This document shows, in pieces, positions 32,923 through 41,424 of a DNA stretch of 64,000 nucleotides. Source of the stretch: Novosphingobium sp. EMRT-2 (GTDB taxonomy: Bacteria > Pseudomonadota > Alphaproteobacteria > Sphingomonadales > Sphingomonadaceae); assembly GCF_005145025.1 (NCBI RefSeq), contig NZ_CP039695.1, positions 310,001-374,000 on the forward strand, given 5' to 3'. Within the stretch, counting starts at the first letter, position 1; each line of letters opens with the position of its first letter. A program made the position numbers and the translations under genes. Under the pieces are notes generated by a model, which was not told the DNA's origin, did not search any database, and saw only the letters and a program-made list of their open reading frames with translations.

Positions 32923-33223
32923 AATAGACGAAGACAGACCCCTTAGCCACGTTTGCCGACAATTTGTCGCATCTTGGGGGTAGCGATCTTCTCGCAGCGG
33001 TTATTGGAGTTGACGGCTCGCAAGGCTTGCTCCAACTTTGTCAGCGAGCACGGCGTCGCGTTTCGACCACGGAACAAAGCCGGGGATGGGTGATCCCGCA
33101 TCAGTTTTCTTGCCGGCAACAGCAAGGCGATCTGCGCCCATTGCGCCTCGGCAGTCCGCGTTCGAATGCGAATGCCATGAATCGGCGATTGGCTCGTTTG
33201 GAAATCCCGAATGTCGATCCGCT
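32923..33223 (-). other. Gene-free stretch with a decayed open frame
   Basis: The interval separates the AT-rich orphan gene from the mfd end. A minus-strand open frame ends at 32943 and includes AEAQWAQIALLLPARKLMRD, which faintly recalls the N-terminus of some IS5-type transposases. It has no start codon of its own and no catalytic region. It may be a transposase scrap left by the event that brought in the orphan gene. I see no RNA or regulatory site. Confidence 0.3.
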
Positions 33224-36200
33224 CTAGTCGCAGCGCTTTTGTGCCGTCGCGCGCCGGGCGATCGCGGACAGGCCCTTGGTCAGCTGCACCAGCCCGTTGA
33301 GCCGCGCTTCGGCGTTGCCCCATGCGCGCGAAATCACCAGCTTCATGTCCGGCCGCAGCTTGGCGGTGCCCTTCAGCCGTTCGACATAGGCGACGAGGCC
33401 CGCCGGATCGGGGAAGCTGTCGTTGTGGAACGAGACGAGCGCGCCCTTCTGGCCGACGTCGATCTTGGCGATCTGCGCCGCGATGGCCTGCCGCTTGATC
33501 TCGATCAGCTTGAGCAGGTTCTGTGTGGGGCCAGGCAGGGGGCCGAAGCGGTCGATCATTTCGGCCGCCAGTGCTTCCACTGCGTCCGCGCCTTCGGCAT
33601 CGTTCATGCGGCGATAGAGCGCCATGCGCACCGCCAGATCGGGCACGTAGTCCTCGGGGATCATGATCGGCGCATCGACCGTGATCTGGGGGCTCAGCGC
33701 CTCGCGTTCGCGCGCCAGGCCTATGTCGCCCGCCTTGGCGGCGAGGATCGCGTCTTCCAGCATCGACTGGTAGAGTTCGAAGCCCACTTCCTTGATATGG
33801 CCCGATTGCTCGTCGCCCAGCAGGTTGCCTGCGCCGCGCAGGTCCAGGTCGTGGCTGGCGAGCTGGAAGCCGGCGCCGAGCGAATCGAGATCGCCCAGCA
33901 CTTTCAGCCGCTTTTCCGCGACTTCGGACAGGGCCATGTCCTCGGGATAAGTGAGATAGGCATAGGCGCGCAGCTTGCCGCGCCCCACCCGGCCACGAAG
34001 CTGGTACAGCTGCGCCAGCCCGAAGCGGTCGGCGCGGTGCAGGACGATGGTGTTGGCGCTGGGGATGTCGATCCCGCTTTCGACGATGGTGGTCGAAAGC
34101 AGCACTTCGTACTTCTTCTCGTAGAACGCGCCCATCCGGTCCTCGACCTCGGTCGGGCTCATCTGGCCGTGCGCGGTGACGAAGCGGATCTCGGGCACGT
34201 TGAGCCGCAGCCATTCCTCCAGCTCGGGCATGTCGGCGATGCGCGGCACCACGATGAAGCTCTGCCCACCGCGCTGGTGCTCGCGCAGCAGCGCCTCGCG
34301 CATCACTACGTCGTCCCACGGCATGACATAGGTGCGGACGGCCAGGCGATCGACCGGTGGGGTCTGGATCGTGGACAGTTCGCGCAGGCCGGACATCGCC
34401 ATCTGCAGGGTGCGCGGGATCGGCGTGGCGGTCAGCGTCAGGACATGGACGTCGGTCTTCAGCTCCTTGAGCTTTTCCTTGTGGCCCACGCCGAAGCGCT
34501 GTTCCTCGTCCACGATCACCAGGCCCAGCCGCTTGAACTGCACCTGCTTCGACAGCAGCGCGTGCGTGCCGATCACGATGTCGGTCGTGCCGTCGGCCAG
34601 CCCGGCGCGGGTCTCGCGCGCTTCCTTTTCGGGGACGAGGCGCGAAAGGCGGCCGATGTTGAGCGGGAAGCCGGAGAAGCGTTCGACGAAGTTGGCGTAA
34701 TGCTGGCGCGCCAGCAGCGTTGTCGGCGCGATCACGGCGACCTGCTTGCCGGCCATCGCCGCGACGAAGGCAGCGCGCAGCGCGACTTCGGTCTTGCCGA
34801 AGCCGACGTCGCCACAGACCAGCCGGTCCATCGGCTTGCCTTCGACCAGATCGCCCAGCACGTCGTCGATGGCGCGTTCCTGGTCCTCGGTCTCGTCCCA
34901 CGGGAAGCGGTCGACGAAGGGGCCGTAGCTGGCGGGATCGGTCGGAAGCACGTCCGCCTGCCGCAGGGCGCGCGCCGCGGCGGTGGCCATCAGCTGCCCG
35001 GCCATCTCCAGGATGCGCTCGCGCATCCGCGCCTTGCGCCGCTGCCACGCCTCGCCGCCCAGCTTGTCGAGCGCGACGCCGTCGCTCTCGTTGCCGTAGC
35101 GCGAAAGAACGTCGAGGTTCTCGACCGGGATGTAGAGCTTGTCACCGCCGGCGTACGTCAGCTGAACGCAATCGTGCGGGCTGTCGCCCACCTTGATCGC
35201 TTCCAGCCCTTCATAGCGGCCGATGCCGTGGTCCATGTGAACCACCAGATCGCCGGGATTGAGCGCGGAAAGTTCGGCCAGGAACGCGTCGGCGTCCTTG
35301 CGCTTTTTCTTGCGGCGCACGAGCCGGTCGCCGAGGATGTCCTGCTCGGTCAGCAGTTCCAGTTCGGCGTTGGCGAAGCCCTGCTCCAGCGGCAGCACCA
35401 CGGCGACGGGTCGACCGGAGGCGGCGATGCCCAGCGCTTCCTGCCAGCTTTCCGCCAGCGCGGGCGCCGTCTTGCCGGCTTCGCCCAGCAGCGAGGCCAG
35501 ACGCGCGCGCGATCCGGCGGTATAGGCGGCGATGACCGGCTTGAGCCCGCGCGTGCCCAGCGCGGCCAGGTGCTTCGCCGCCGCCTCGTAGATGTTGCCG
35601 TTCGACGCCGCGCCCGCTTGGCCAGAGCTGGCCTGCGCCCGCTCGGGCGTGAAATCGCGCGCGCTGGAAAAGCCGAAATCGACGACCTGCCCCGATTCAG
35701 GTTCGGCAAAGATCGACGTGCGGTGGACCGGCCAGCCGGCCAGCGCCCGGTCGAACTCGTCGCGCGAGAGGTACAGCGCATCCTCGGCCAGCGGGCGATA
35801 GGTGCCCGGACTGCGCTGCGCGCTGTCGATCCGCGCCTGGTGGTAGTCGGCGATGTCGGCCAACCGCGTTTCCGCCGCCTTGGCCGCCGCGCCGTCGATC
35901 AGCACGAGGTCGTCGTCGGTCAGATGGTCGAACAGCGTGACCAGCCGGTCCTCGAACAGCGGCAGCCAGTGCTCCATCCCGGCCAGCCGACGGCCATCGC
36001 TGACAGCCTGATAGAGCGGATCGCCGGTTGCGTTGGCGCCGAACAGTTCGCGATAGCGCCCGCGAAAACGCTTGATGCTGTCCTCGTCGAGCAGCGCCTC
36101 GCTGGCGGGCAGCAGCAGATGCGTTTCCACCGGCTGCACGCTGCGCTGCGTGTTCGGATCGAACAGCCGCAGCGTTTCCAGCTCGTCGCCGAAGAAGTCG

Positions 36201-36745
36201 AGCCGCAACCCGTGGTCGAGCCCGCTGGGGAAAATGTCGAAGATCGATCCGCGCACGGCATATTCGCCGGCATCGACCACCGTGTCCGTCCGCGAATAGC
36301 CCTGCCGCTGGAGCAGCGCGATCAGGCTCTCGCGCCCGATCTCCACGCCCGGCGTGAGCAGGCGGGTGGATTCGCGGATGCGGAACGGCGTCAGCGCGCG
36401 TTGCAGGACGGCGTTGATCGTCGTGACGACCAGCTGCGGCCCGTTGCGCTTCTGCTGCAGCTTCTGCAGCGCCGCCAGCCGCCGCGCGCTGACCGAGAGC
36501 GCGGGGGAGGCGCGGTCGAATGGCAGGCAGTCCCACGCCGGGTATTCGACGACTTCAAGGTCGGGCGCGAAGAAGGGCGCACTTTCGGCGATCGCGCGCA
36601 TCGCCGCGTCGTCCGGCGCGATGAACACCGCGCGCCCCTTCGCCGCGCGCGCCAGATCGCCCAGCACCAGCGGCTGCGCCCCGCGCGCGACGGAGGCAAG
36701 CGTCAGCGGGACGGTGGCGGAAAGGATGCGGTTCAGATCGGGCAT
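33224..36745 (-). CDS. mfd: Transcription-repair coupling factor Mfd
   Basis: A 1173-residue complete protein. The order is UvrB-like N-terminal module, RNA polymerase interaction domain (DLVVHMDHGIGRYEGLEAI), and the RecG-like translocase with Walker A GDVGFGKTEVALRAAF, DEEQ box in VIVDEEQRFGVGH, LTATPIPRTLQMAMSGL and RGRVGRGK. A C-terminal TRCF domain ends the protein. Mfd displaces stalled RNA polymerase at lesions and recruits UvrA. It is followed on the same strand by no further chromosomal gene before the AT-rich island. Confidence 0.98.
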   Translation of the reverse strand: MPDLNRILSATVPLTLASVARGAQPLVLGDLARAAKGRAVFIAPDDAAMRAIAESAPFFAPDLEVVEYPAWDCLPFDRASPALSVSARRLAALQKLQQKRNGPQLVVTTINAVLQRALTPFRIRESTRLLTPGVEIGRESLIALLQRQGYSRTDTVVDAGEYAVRGSIFDIFPSGLDHGLRLDFFGDELETLRLFDPNTQRSVQPVETHLLLPASEALLDEDSIKRFRGRYRELFGANATGDPLYQAVSDGRRLAGMEHWLPLFEDRLVTLFDHLTDDDLVLIDGAAAKAAETRLADIADYHQARIDSAQRSPGTYRPLAEDALYLSRDEFDRALAGWPVHRTSIFAEPESGQVVDFGFSSARDFTPERAQASSGQAGAASNGNIYEAAAKHLAALGTRGLKPVIAAYTAGSRARLASLLGEAGKTAPALAESWQEALGIAASGRPVAVVLPLEQGFANAELELLTEQDILGDRLVRRKKKRKDADAFLAELSALNPGDLVVHMDHGIGRYEGLEAIKVGDSPHDCVQLTYAGGDKLYIPVENLDVLSRYGNESDGVALDKLGGEAWQRRKARMRERILEMAGQLMATAAARALRQADVLPTDPASYGPFVDRFPWDETEDQERAIDDVLGDLVEGKPMDRLVCGDVGFGKTEVALRAAFVAAMAGKQVAVIAPTTLLARQHYANFVERFSGFPLNIGRLSRLVPEKEARETRAGLADGTTDIVIGTHALLSKQVQFKRLGLVIVDEEQRFGVGHKEKLKELKTDVHVLTLTATPIPRTLQMAMSGLRELSTIQTPPVDRLAVRTYVMPWDDVVMREALLREHQRGGQSFIVVPRIADMPELEEWLRLNVPEIRFVTAHGQMSPTEVEDRMGAFYEKKYEVLLSTTIVESGIDIPSANTIVLHRADRFGLAQLYQLRGRVGRGKLRAYAYLTYPEDMALSEVAEKRLKVLGDLDSLGAGFQLASHDLDLRGAGNLLGDEQSGHIKEVGFELYQSMLEDAILAAKAGDIGLAREREALSPQITVDAPIMIPEDYVPDLAVRMALYRRMNDAEGADAVEALAAEMIDRFGPLPGPTQNLLKLIEIKRQAIAAQIAKIDVGQKGALVSFHNDSFPDPAGLVAYVERLKGTAKLRPDMKLVISRAWGNAEARLNGLVQLTKGLSAIARRATAQKRCD

Positions 36746-36771
36746 GGTGACGCGCAGGAAAGTCTGGCGGA

Positions 36772-37038
36772 TCAGCGCGGAATGTCGACGTAGTCGAGCT
36801 TGCGCATGGCTTCCATCATGGGGCCGGCATATTCGTCGGGAATGCTCTGCGTGCCCAGCGCCCAGGCCATGATGTCCACGTCGTCCTCGTCGATCAGGCG
36901 CTCGAACAGGGCGATTTCGGCTTCGCTCCAGCTGGCGTGGAAGCGGTCGAAGAAGCAGCCGATCATGTAATCGGCCTCGCGCGTGCCGCGATGCCAGGCG
37001 CGGAACTGCAAGCGGCGGAGGCGGGCGTCGTCAGTCAT
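36772..37038 (-). CDS. sdhE: SdhE, FAD assembly factor for succinate dehydrogenase
   Basis: An 88-residue protein of the SdhE/CptB family. The core is RLRRLQFRAWHRGTREADYM, with the conserved RG-x-(K/R)E-D pattern given here as RGTREAD, then IGCFFDRFHASWSEAEIALF and DEDDVDIMAWALG. It helps attach FAD to SdhA. The gene lies 26 bp upstream of mfd on the same strand, a linkage often seen in alphaproteobacteria next to recG. Confidence 0.93.
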   Translation of the reverse strand: MTDDARLRRLQFRAWHRGTREADYMIGCFFDRFHASWSEAEIALFERLIDEDDVDIMAWALGTQSIPDEYAGPMMEAMRKLDYVDIPR

Positions 37039-37154
37039 GCGCGGGCGGTTAGGCCATCGTCGCTCAGGACTCAAGCGCGGCGGGTGTTTTGGGTGCCTTA
37101 TTCGGTCGTTCCGGGAAAAGAATCCCGGCGATCGGCGGCGTGTTCGCGCACGAA

Positions 37155-37193
37155 GGCACCCGGCGGCGTCCTTCCCCCATACCGCCGGGTGCC
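37155..37193. terminator. Perfect 12-bp hairpin downstream of the host-attachment-like gene
   Basis: GGCACCCGGCGG (37155-37166) and its exact complement (37182-37193) enclose a 15-base loop, between the stop of the gene at 37242 and the sdhE start. No T-run follows on either strand. It may be a Rho-assisted terminator or a repeat. A smaller hairpin, CCGGGA/TCCCGG, sits near 37112-37129. Confidence 0.4.
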
Positions 37194-37241
37194 ACACGGG
37201 TCCTTGCCCCCGTGATCTGGATGAGGGTGTGAATGCGGGCT

Positions 37242-37646
37242 TCAGCGGGCGCGCAGCGCTGCCAGGATGTCGGTCGGTTGCCTGCCGATCAGGTCTTTCG
37301 ACAATTCGCCCGTCAGAACCTGCCGCGTTTGCGGTGAATAGTGGTGGCGCAGTTCGCCCAGCGTGCGCGGCGCGGCGATCACCACGGCATGTTCGATCTG
37401 GCGGCTGGCGACTTTCGCGTTGAGCCACGCGGCCACGGCGGCAGCGTGGGCGTCCTCGTCCAACTGGTGGCCCGAAGGATTGCCGGAACTGGAACCGTGC
37501 CGGGTGCCAGAGCCGTGATTCTGTTCCACCAGATGCGGCACGGGCAGGGCAGCGAGTTCCGGCGCGGCCTCGTTCCCGGCGTTGCGGTAAATCTCCCATG
37601 CCTTGCCATCGGCAAGCACGATCACGGCGCCATGGGGAAGCAGCAT
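37242..37646 (-). CDS. Host attachment / baeRF-like protein
   Basis: A 134-residue soluble protein beginning LLPHGAVIVLADGKAWEIYR, the typical opening of proteins annotated as host attachment proteins. A histidine/charge-rich middle follows, then VASRQIEHAVVIAAPRTLGE and LTGELSKDLIGRQPTDIL. The fold belongs with the peptide-release-factor-like baeRF group. The ATG at 37646 is chosen over 37682; GGGAG is about 10 bases upstream. The function in bacteria is not established. Confidence 0.75.
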   Translation of the reverse strand: MLLPHGAVIVLADGKAWEIYRNAGNEAAPELAALPVPHLVEQNHGSGTRHGSSSGNPSGHQLDEDAHAAAVAAWLNAKVASRQIEHAVVIAAPRTLGELRHHYSPQTRQVLTGELSKDLIGRQPTDILAALRAR

Positions 37647-37807
37647 TGGTTTTCGACTCCCTTTGTTATCGGGGTCAACCAAGCGCGCGGATCGCGATCG
37701 TTTCCATGCGCTGGGTCAAAATTGGGTGCTTGTATCGCTTGCAGGCCATGGGCGTCGGAAGCCCGCCCCGTTGTGAGGAACGCTGCCAGCGGCGGTGCAA
37801 GTCTCAC

Positions 37808-37832
37808 TCCCCTCCCGCTTGCGGGAAGGGGT
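37808..37832. repeat. Palindromic repeat upstream of recG
   Basis: CCCCTCCCGC and GCGGGAAGGGG form an imperfect hairpin of the kind seen again at 53666-53697 and inside bkdB. It looks like an interspersed repeat of this genome. Confidence 0.5.
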
Positions 37833-37905
37833 AGGGGCGGGAAGCACGGCATCGGCCTTGCCGCCGCGCTGGCGCTCCGGCTTCACGCCGACTATGTCGG
37901 CAGCG

Positions 37906-39963
37906 ATGCGCCCCGATCTGCTCAATCCGCTGTTTGCCGAGGCCGCCAGCCTGAAGGGCGTGGGGCCGGGGCTAGCCCGTCCGCTGGAGCGCCTGGCGCT
38001 GACGCGCGTGCGCGACATCGCCTATCACCTGCCCGATCGGTTCGTGCTGCGCCGTGCGGTCGCCAATCTCGACGAGGCCAGCGTGGGTGAACAGATCGTG
38101 GTGGCGCTGACGGTGCGCGAACACCGCGCCTCGTCCGGGCGGGGGCCGTTCCGCGCGATGGCGGAGGACGTGCTGGGCAATGTCGTCGCGCTCACCTATT
38201 TCGGCCGCTCGTCCTACACCGCGCGCAAGCAGTTGCCGCCCGGCGAGACGCGCTGGATCGCGGGCCGGCTCGACCAGTTCGGGCAGACGCTGCAGATCGT
38301 CCATCCGGATCATGTCAGCGAGGAAAGCGCCGGCGCGCTCGGACAACTGACCGAGCCGGTCTATCCGCTGGCCGAAGGGCTGACGCAGGGCCGGGTACAG
38401 GCGCTGGCCCACCAGGCGATCGGCCTGCTGCCCGATCTGCCCGAATGGATCGAACCGGGCCTGTTGCAGAAAATGGGTTGGCCGGCGTGGAAAGCCGCGC
38501 TGACTGAGGCGCATCGTGGAGAAAACCCCCTCGCGCGCGATCGGCTCGCCTATGACGAACTGCTCGCCAACAGTCTGGCCCTGATGCTGGTGCGCGCCAG
38601 CAACCGAGAGCGCGCGGGCACGCCGCTTCAGGGCGACGGGCATTTGCGCGCGAAGCTGCACCTGCCGTTCGAGCTGACCGGCGCACAGAAGCGCGCGATT
38701 GCCGAGATCGAAGGCGATGTGGCGCAAGGCGCGCCGATGCTACGGCTGCTGCAGGGCGATGTCGGTTCGGGCAAGACGGCGGTCGCGCTCCACGCCATGC
38801 TGATCGCGGTGGAAGCCGGCGGGCAGGCCGCGCTGCTGGCGCCCACCGAAATCCTCGCGCGCCAGCACCACGCCACGCTCACGCGCATGGCCGCCGGAAC
38901 CGGCGTGGAAATCGCGCTGCTGACCGGGCGGGACAAGGGCAGGGCGCGAGAATCGATCCTGATGGGGCTGATGGACGGCTCGATCCACATCTGCGTCGGC
39001 ACCCATGCGATCTTCCAGGAGACGGTCAGCTATCGCAATCTGGCGCTGGTGGTGATCGACGAACAGCACCGCTTCGGCGTTGGCCAGCGCCTGATGCTGA
39101 CGCAGAAGGCACGGCGCACGCCGCATTGCCTGGCGATGACGGCCACGCCCATTCCCCGCACGCTCACGCTGGCCCAGTATGGCGAGATGGATGTCTCGCG
39201 GCTCGACGAGATGCCGCCGGGCCGGCAGGCGATCGACACCCGCGTCGTCGCGGTGGAGCGCATGGCCGAGGTAATCGACGGGATCGGCCGGCATATCGCC
39301 AAGGGCGGTCAGGCCTATTGGGTCTGCCCGATGGTGCGCGAGCAGGAGAGCGAGGATCTGGCCGCCGCCGAGGCGCGCTTCGCCCTGCTGCGCGAACGCT
39401 TCGGAGACGATGTTGTGCTCGTCCACGGCCAGTTGCGGCCCGAGGCCAAGGACGCCGCGATGGAGCGGTTCGCCGGCGGCGCGGCCAAGCTGCTGGTGGC
39501 GACCACCGTGATCGAGGTCGGCGTCGACGTGCCCAACGCCACGCTGATGGTGATCGAGCAGGCGGAACGCTTCGGCCTTGCCCAGCTGCACCAGTTGCGC
39601 GGGCGCGTGGGGCGGGGCAGCGAACGCTCCACCTGCCTTTTGCTGCGCGGCGATGCGCTGTCCGAAACGGGCCGCGAGCGGCTGGCGCTGATGCGCGAGA
39701 CGCAGGATGGTTTCCGCCTCGCGGAGGAGGACCTGCGCCTGCGCGGCGGCGGCGAATTGCTGGGAACGCGCCAGTCGGGCGACACCCCGTTTCGTGTCGC
39801 CGATTTCGAACAGATCGCCCGCCTGCTGCCGCTGGCGCACGACGATGCGCGCCTGCTGATGGAACGCGACGGCGGCCTCGCTTCGCCGCGCGGCGAAGCG
39901 GCGCGCGTGCTACTCTACCTGTTCGAGCGCGACTGGGGTGTGCAATTGCTGCGCGGCGGATGA
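37906..39963 (+). CDS. recG: ATP-dependent DNA helicase RecG
   Basis: A 685-residue complete protein. An OB-fold wedge domain comes first (SLKGVGPGLARPLERL, VREHRASSGRGPFRAM). The helicase core follows: Walker A GDVGSGKTAVALHAML, DEQH box in VVIDEQHRFGVGQR, MTATPIPRTLTLAQYG, VEVGVDVPNA and QLRGRVGRGSE. RecG remodels stalled forks and Holliday junctions. The ATG at 37906 and another at 37894 are both possible; neither has a clear ribosome site. RecG and the divergently placed Mfd share related motors. Confidence 0.97.
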   Translation: MRPDLLNPLFAEAASLKGVGPGLARPLERLALTRVRDIAYHLPDRFVLRRAVANLDEASVGEQIVVALTVREHRASSGRGPFRAMAEDVLGNVVALTYFGRSSYTARKQLPPGETRWIAGRLDQFGQTLQIVHPDHVSEESAGALGQLTEPVYPLAEGLTQGRVQALAHQAIGLLPDLPEWIEPGLLQKMGWPAWKAALTEAHRGENPLARDRLAYDELLANSLALMLVRASNRERAGTPLQGDGHLRAKLHLPFELTGAQKRAIAEIEGDVAQGAPMLRLLQGDVGSGKTAVALHAMLIAVEAGGQAALLAPTEILARQHHATLTRMAAGTGVEIALLTGRDKGRARESILMGLMDGSIHICVGTHAIFQETVSYRNLALVVIDEQHRFGVGQRLMLTQKARRTPHCLAMTATPIPRTLTLAQYGEMDVSRLDEMPPGRQAIDTRVVAVERMAEVIDGIGRHIAKGGQAYWVCPMVREQESEDLAAAEARFALLRERFGDDVVLVHGQLRPEAKDAAMERFAGGAAKLLVATTVIEVGVDVPNATLMVIEQAERFGLAQLHQLRGRVGRGSERSTCLLLRGDALSETGRERLALMRETQDGFRLAEEDLRLRGGGELLGTRQSGDTPFRVADFEQIARLLPLAHDDARLLMERDGGLASPRGEAARVLLYLFERDWGVQLLRGG

Positions 39964-40035
39964 GGTGCGCAAATCGCGAAGCTGATGGAAATTCCCAAGG
40001 AGCGGGTGGCCAATCTTCCTTCCATGTGAAGGAGA

Positions 40036-40112
<77 letters not shown>

Positions 40113-40306
40113 GTTCCCTTGGGAGCCGCGCCTCTATGCGAGCGGGCCGAGGCTGTCAACAGGTCTCGTCGCCAGTTTTTTTCCACAGCCGGATATCGCC
40201 TTTCGGCCTCCGTCATTTCGCGCATTTAGGGCGCGTTAACCAAGCTTTAGCCGCTGCCGGCTAGCATGACCCCCGGACGAGCGCACAGGGGGTGCGCCGG
40301 GGGATA

Positions 40307-40777
40307 ATGATGATTTTCAGGACGGGGGCTTCGATGGTCGGGGCTGTGGCGGTCGCCGCGCCGCTGGCCGCGCAGGTTGCGCAACCGGTGCGCTTTGCCA
40401 GCGACGTCTTTGTGGAGCGCTTCATTCCCGGCCCCGGCGGGCGGATGAGCCGCGTGCTGGAACGGCCCGACCGTCTCAATCCGGGCGATCGCGTGGTCTT
40501 CGTGGTCAACTGGAAAGCCGATCGTGGGCACGATTTCACCGTGACCAACCCTCTCCCGCGCACCGTCGCGTTTCAGCGCAGCGCCGACGGGCTGGAGGAA
40601 GTGTCGATCGACGGCGGCCGCACCTGGGGCACGCTCGAAGACCTGCGCGTGCGCGATGCCGATGGTTCGATGCGCCATGCCACGCCCGATGACGTGACGC
40701 ACGTACGCTGGCGCGTTCCGGCGCGCCTCGCGCTCGCTGGAACGGGGCAGTTCACCTATCGCGGCGTGGTGCGCTAG
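40307..40777 (+). CDS. Exported protein with a DUF11-like beta-sandwich
   Basis: A 156-residue secreted protein. The signal peptide spans about 25 residues (FRTGASMVGAVAVAAPLAAQ). The mature domain has a DUF11-type pattern: RPDRLNPGDRVVFVVNW, FTVTNPLPRTVAFQRS, then HVRWRVPARLALAGTGQFTY. ATGs at 40307 and 40310 both fit; GGGGGA precedes. Such domains form Ig-like folds on cell-surface proteins. The role here is unknown. Confidence 0.7.
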   Translation: MMIFRTGASMVGAVAVAAPLAAQVAQPVRFASDVFVERFIPGPGGRMSRVLERPDRLNPGDRVVFVVNWKADRGHDFTVTNPLPRTVAFQRSADGLEEVSIDGGRTWGTLEDLRVRDADGSMRHATPDDVTHVRWRVPARLALAGTGQFTYRGVVR

Positions 40778-40783
40778 GCGCGA

Positions 40784-41365
40784 TCAGCAACGTTCGTATT
40801 TCCAGTTCCGCTTTTTGCCCGCCGCGATCCAATCCACCGCTTGCGCGATGCGACGCGCGCGGGTGGTCGCCGCCTTGGCCTCGGTAATCCATTCCAGATA
40901 TTCGCGCCGATAGCCCGGCGTGAACGTTGCGAAGTGCGCCTCCGCGTCGGGTGTGGCAGCGAGCGCCGCAGCGAAGTCGTCCGGAACCGGGATGTCCGCC
41001 TTTGGCGCGGGTCTGGCGCGCGACATCTTCGTGCCGCTGGCCGTCCTTTCACGCGCGGCATGGAGCTTTTCCGTCAGCGCGGCGACCGAGGGCAAGTCCG
41101 CCAGTGTGGTGATCTTGCCGAACTGGCCCATGGCATCCCCTTGCCGCCCATCGCCGTGAATCACGAAGGCACAATGCGCCTTGAACGCGGCCATGCCGGC
41201 CACGTTTTTTCCTCCCACGGTGAAGTGCGGCATGCCCCACTTGATCGTTTCCACGCAATCGGGCAGCGCACTGTGCACCAGCGCGCGCAGATGCGCGAGG
41301 ATCGGCTGCGCGAAGGGCGCGGCACGGGCGATGAAGGCGTCGATGCGCGGATCGGTCTGTACCAT
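40784..41365 (-). CDS. YdeI/OmpD-associated family protein with DUF1801 domain
   Basis: A 193-residue soluble protein. The N-terminal DUF1801 part has SALPDCVETIKWGMPHFTVG. The C-terminal OmdA-type part has VPDDFAAALAATPDAEAHFA, then FTPGYRREYLEWITEAKAAT, and ends in GKKRNWKYERC. Both modules are common together. Proteins of this type have been linked to resistance to host peptides in Salmonella, but the biochemical role is unknown. It runs in the same direction as the bkd genes, after bkdB. Confidence 0.85.
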   Translation of the reverse strand: MVQTDPRIDAFIARAAPFAQPILAHLRALVHSALPDCVETIKWGMPHFTVGGKNVAGMAAFKAHCAFVIHGDGRQGDAMGQFGKITTLADLPSVAALTEKLHAARERTASGTKMSRARPAPKADIPVPDDFAAALAATPDAEAHFATFTPGYRREYLEWITEAKAATTRARRIAQAVDWIAAGKKRNWKYERC

Positions 41366-41424
41366 CCGGCCAACCTATCGCATCAACCCCGCGCTGCGAA
41401 GCTGACACCTTCATTCCGGACGCG

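Noticed and set aside
33038..36793. 1251-residue plus-strand open frame opposite mfd
   Set aside because: It is the antisense shadow of the intact mfd gene in GC-rich DNA and has no recognisable protein features.
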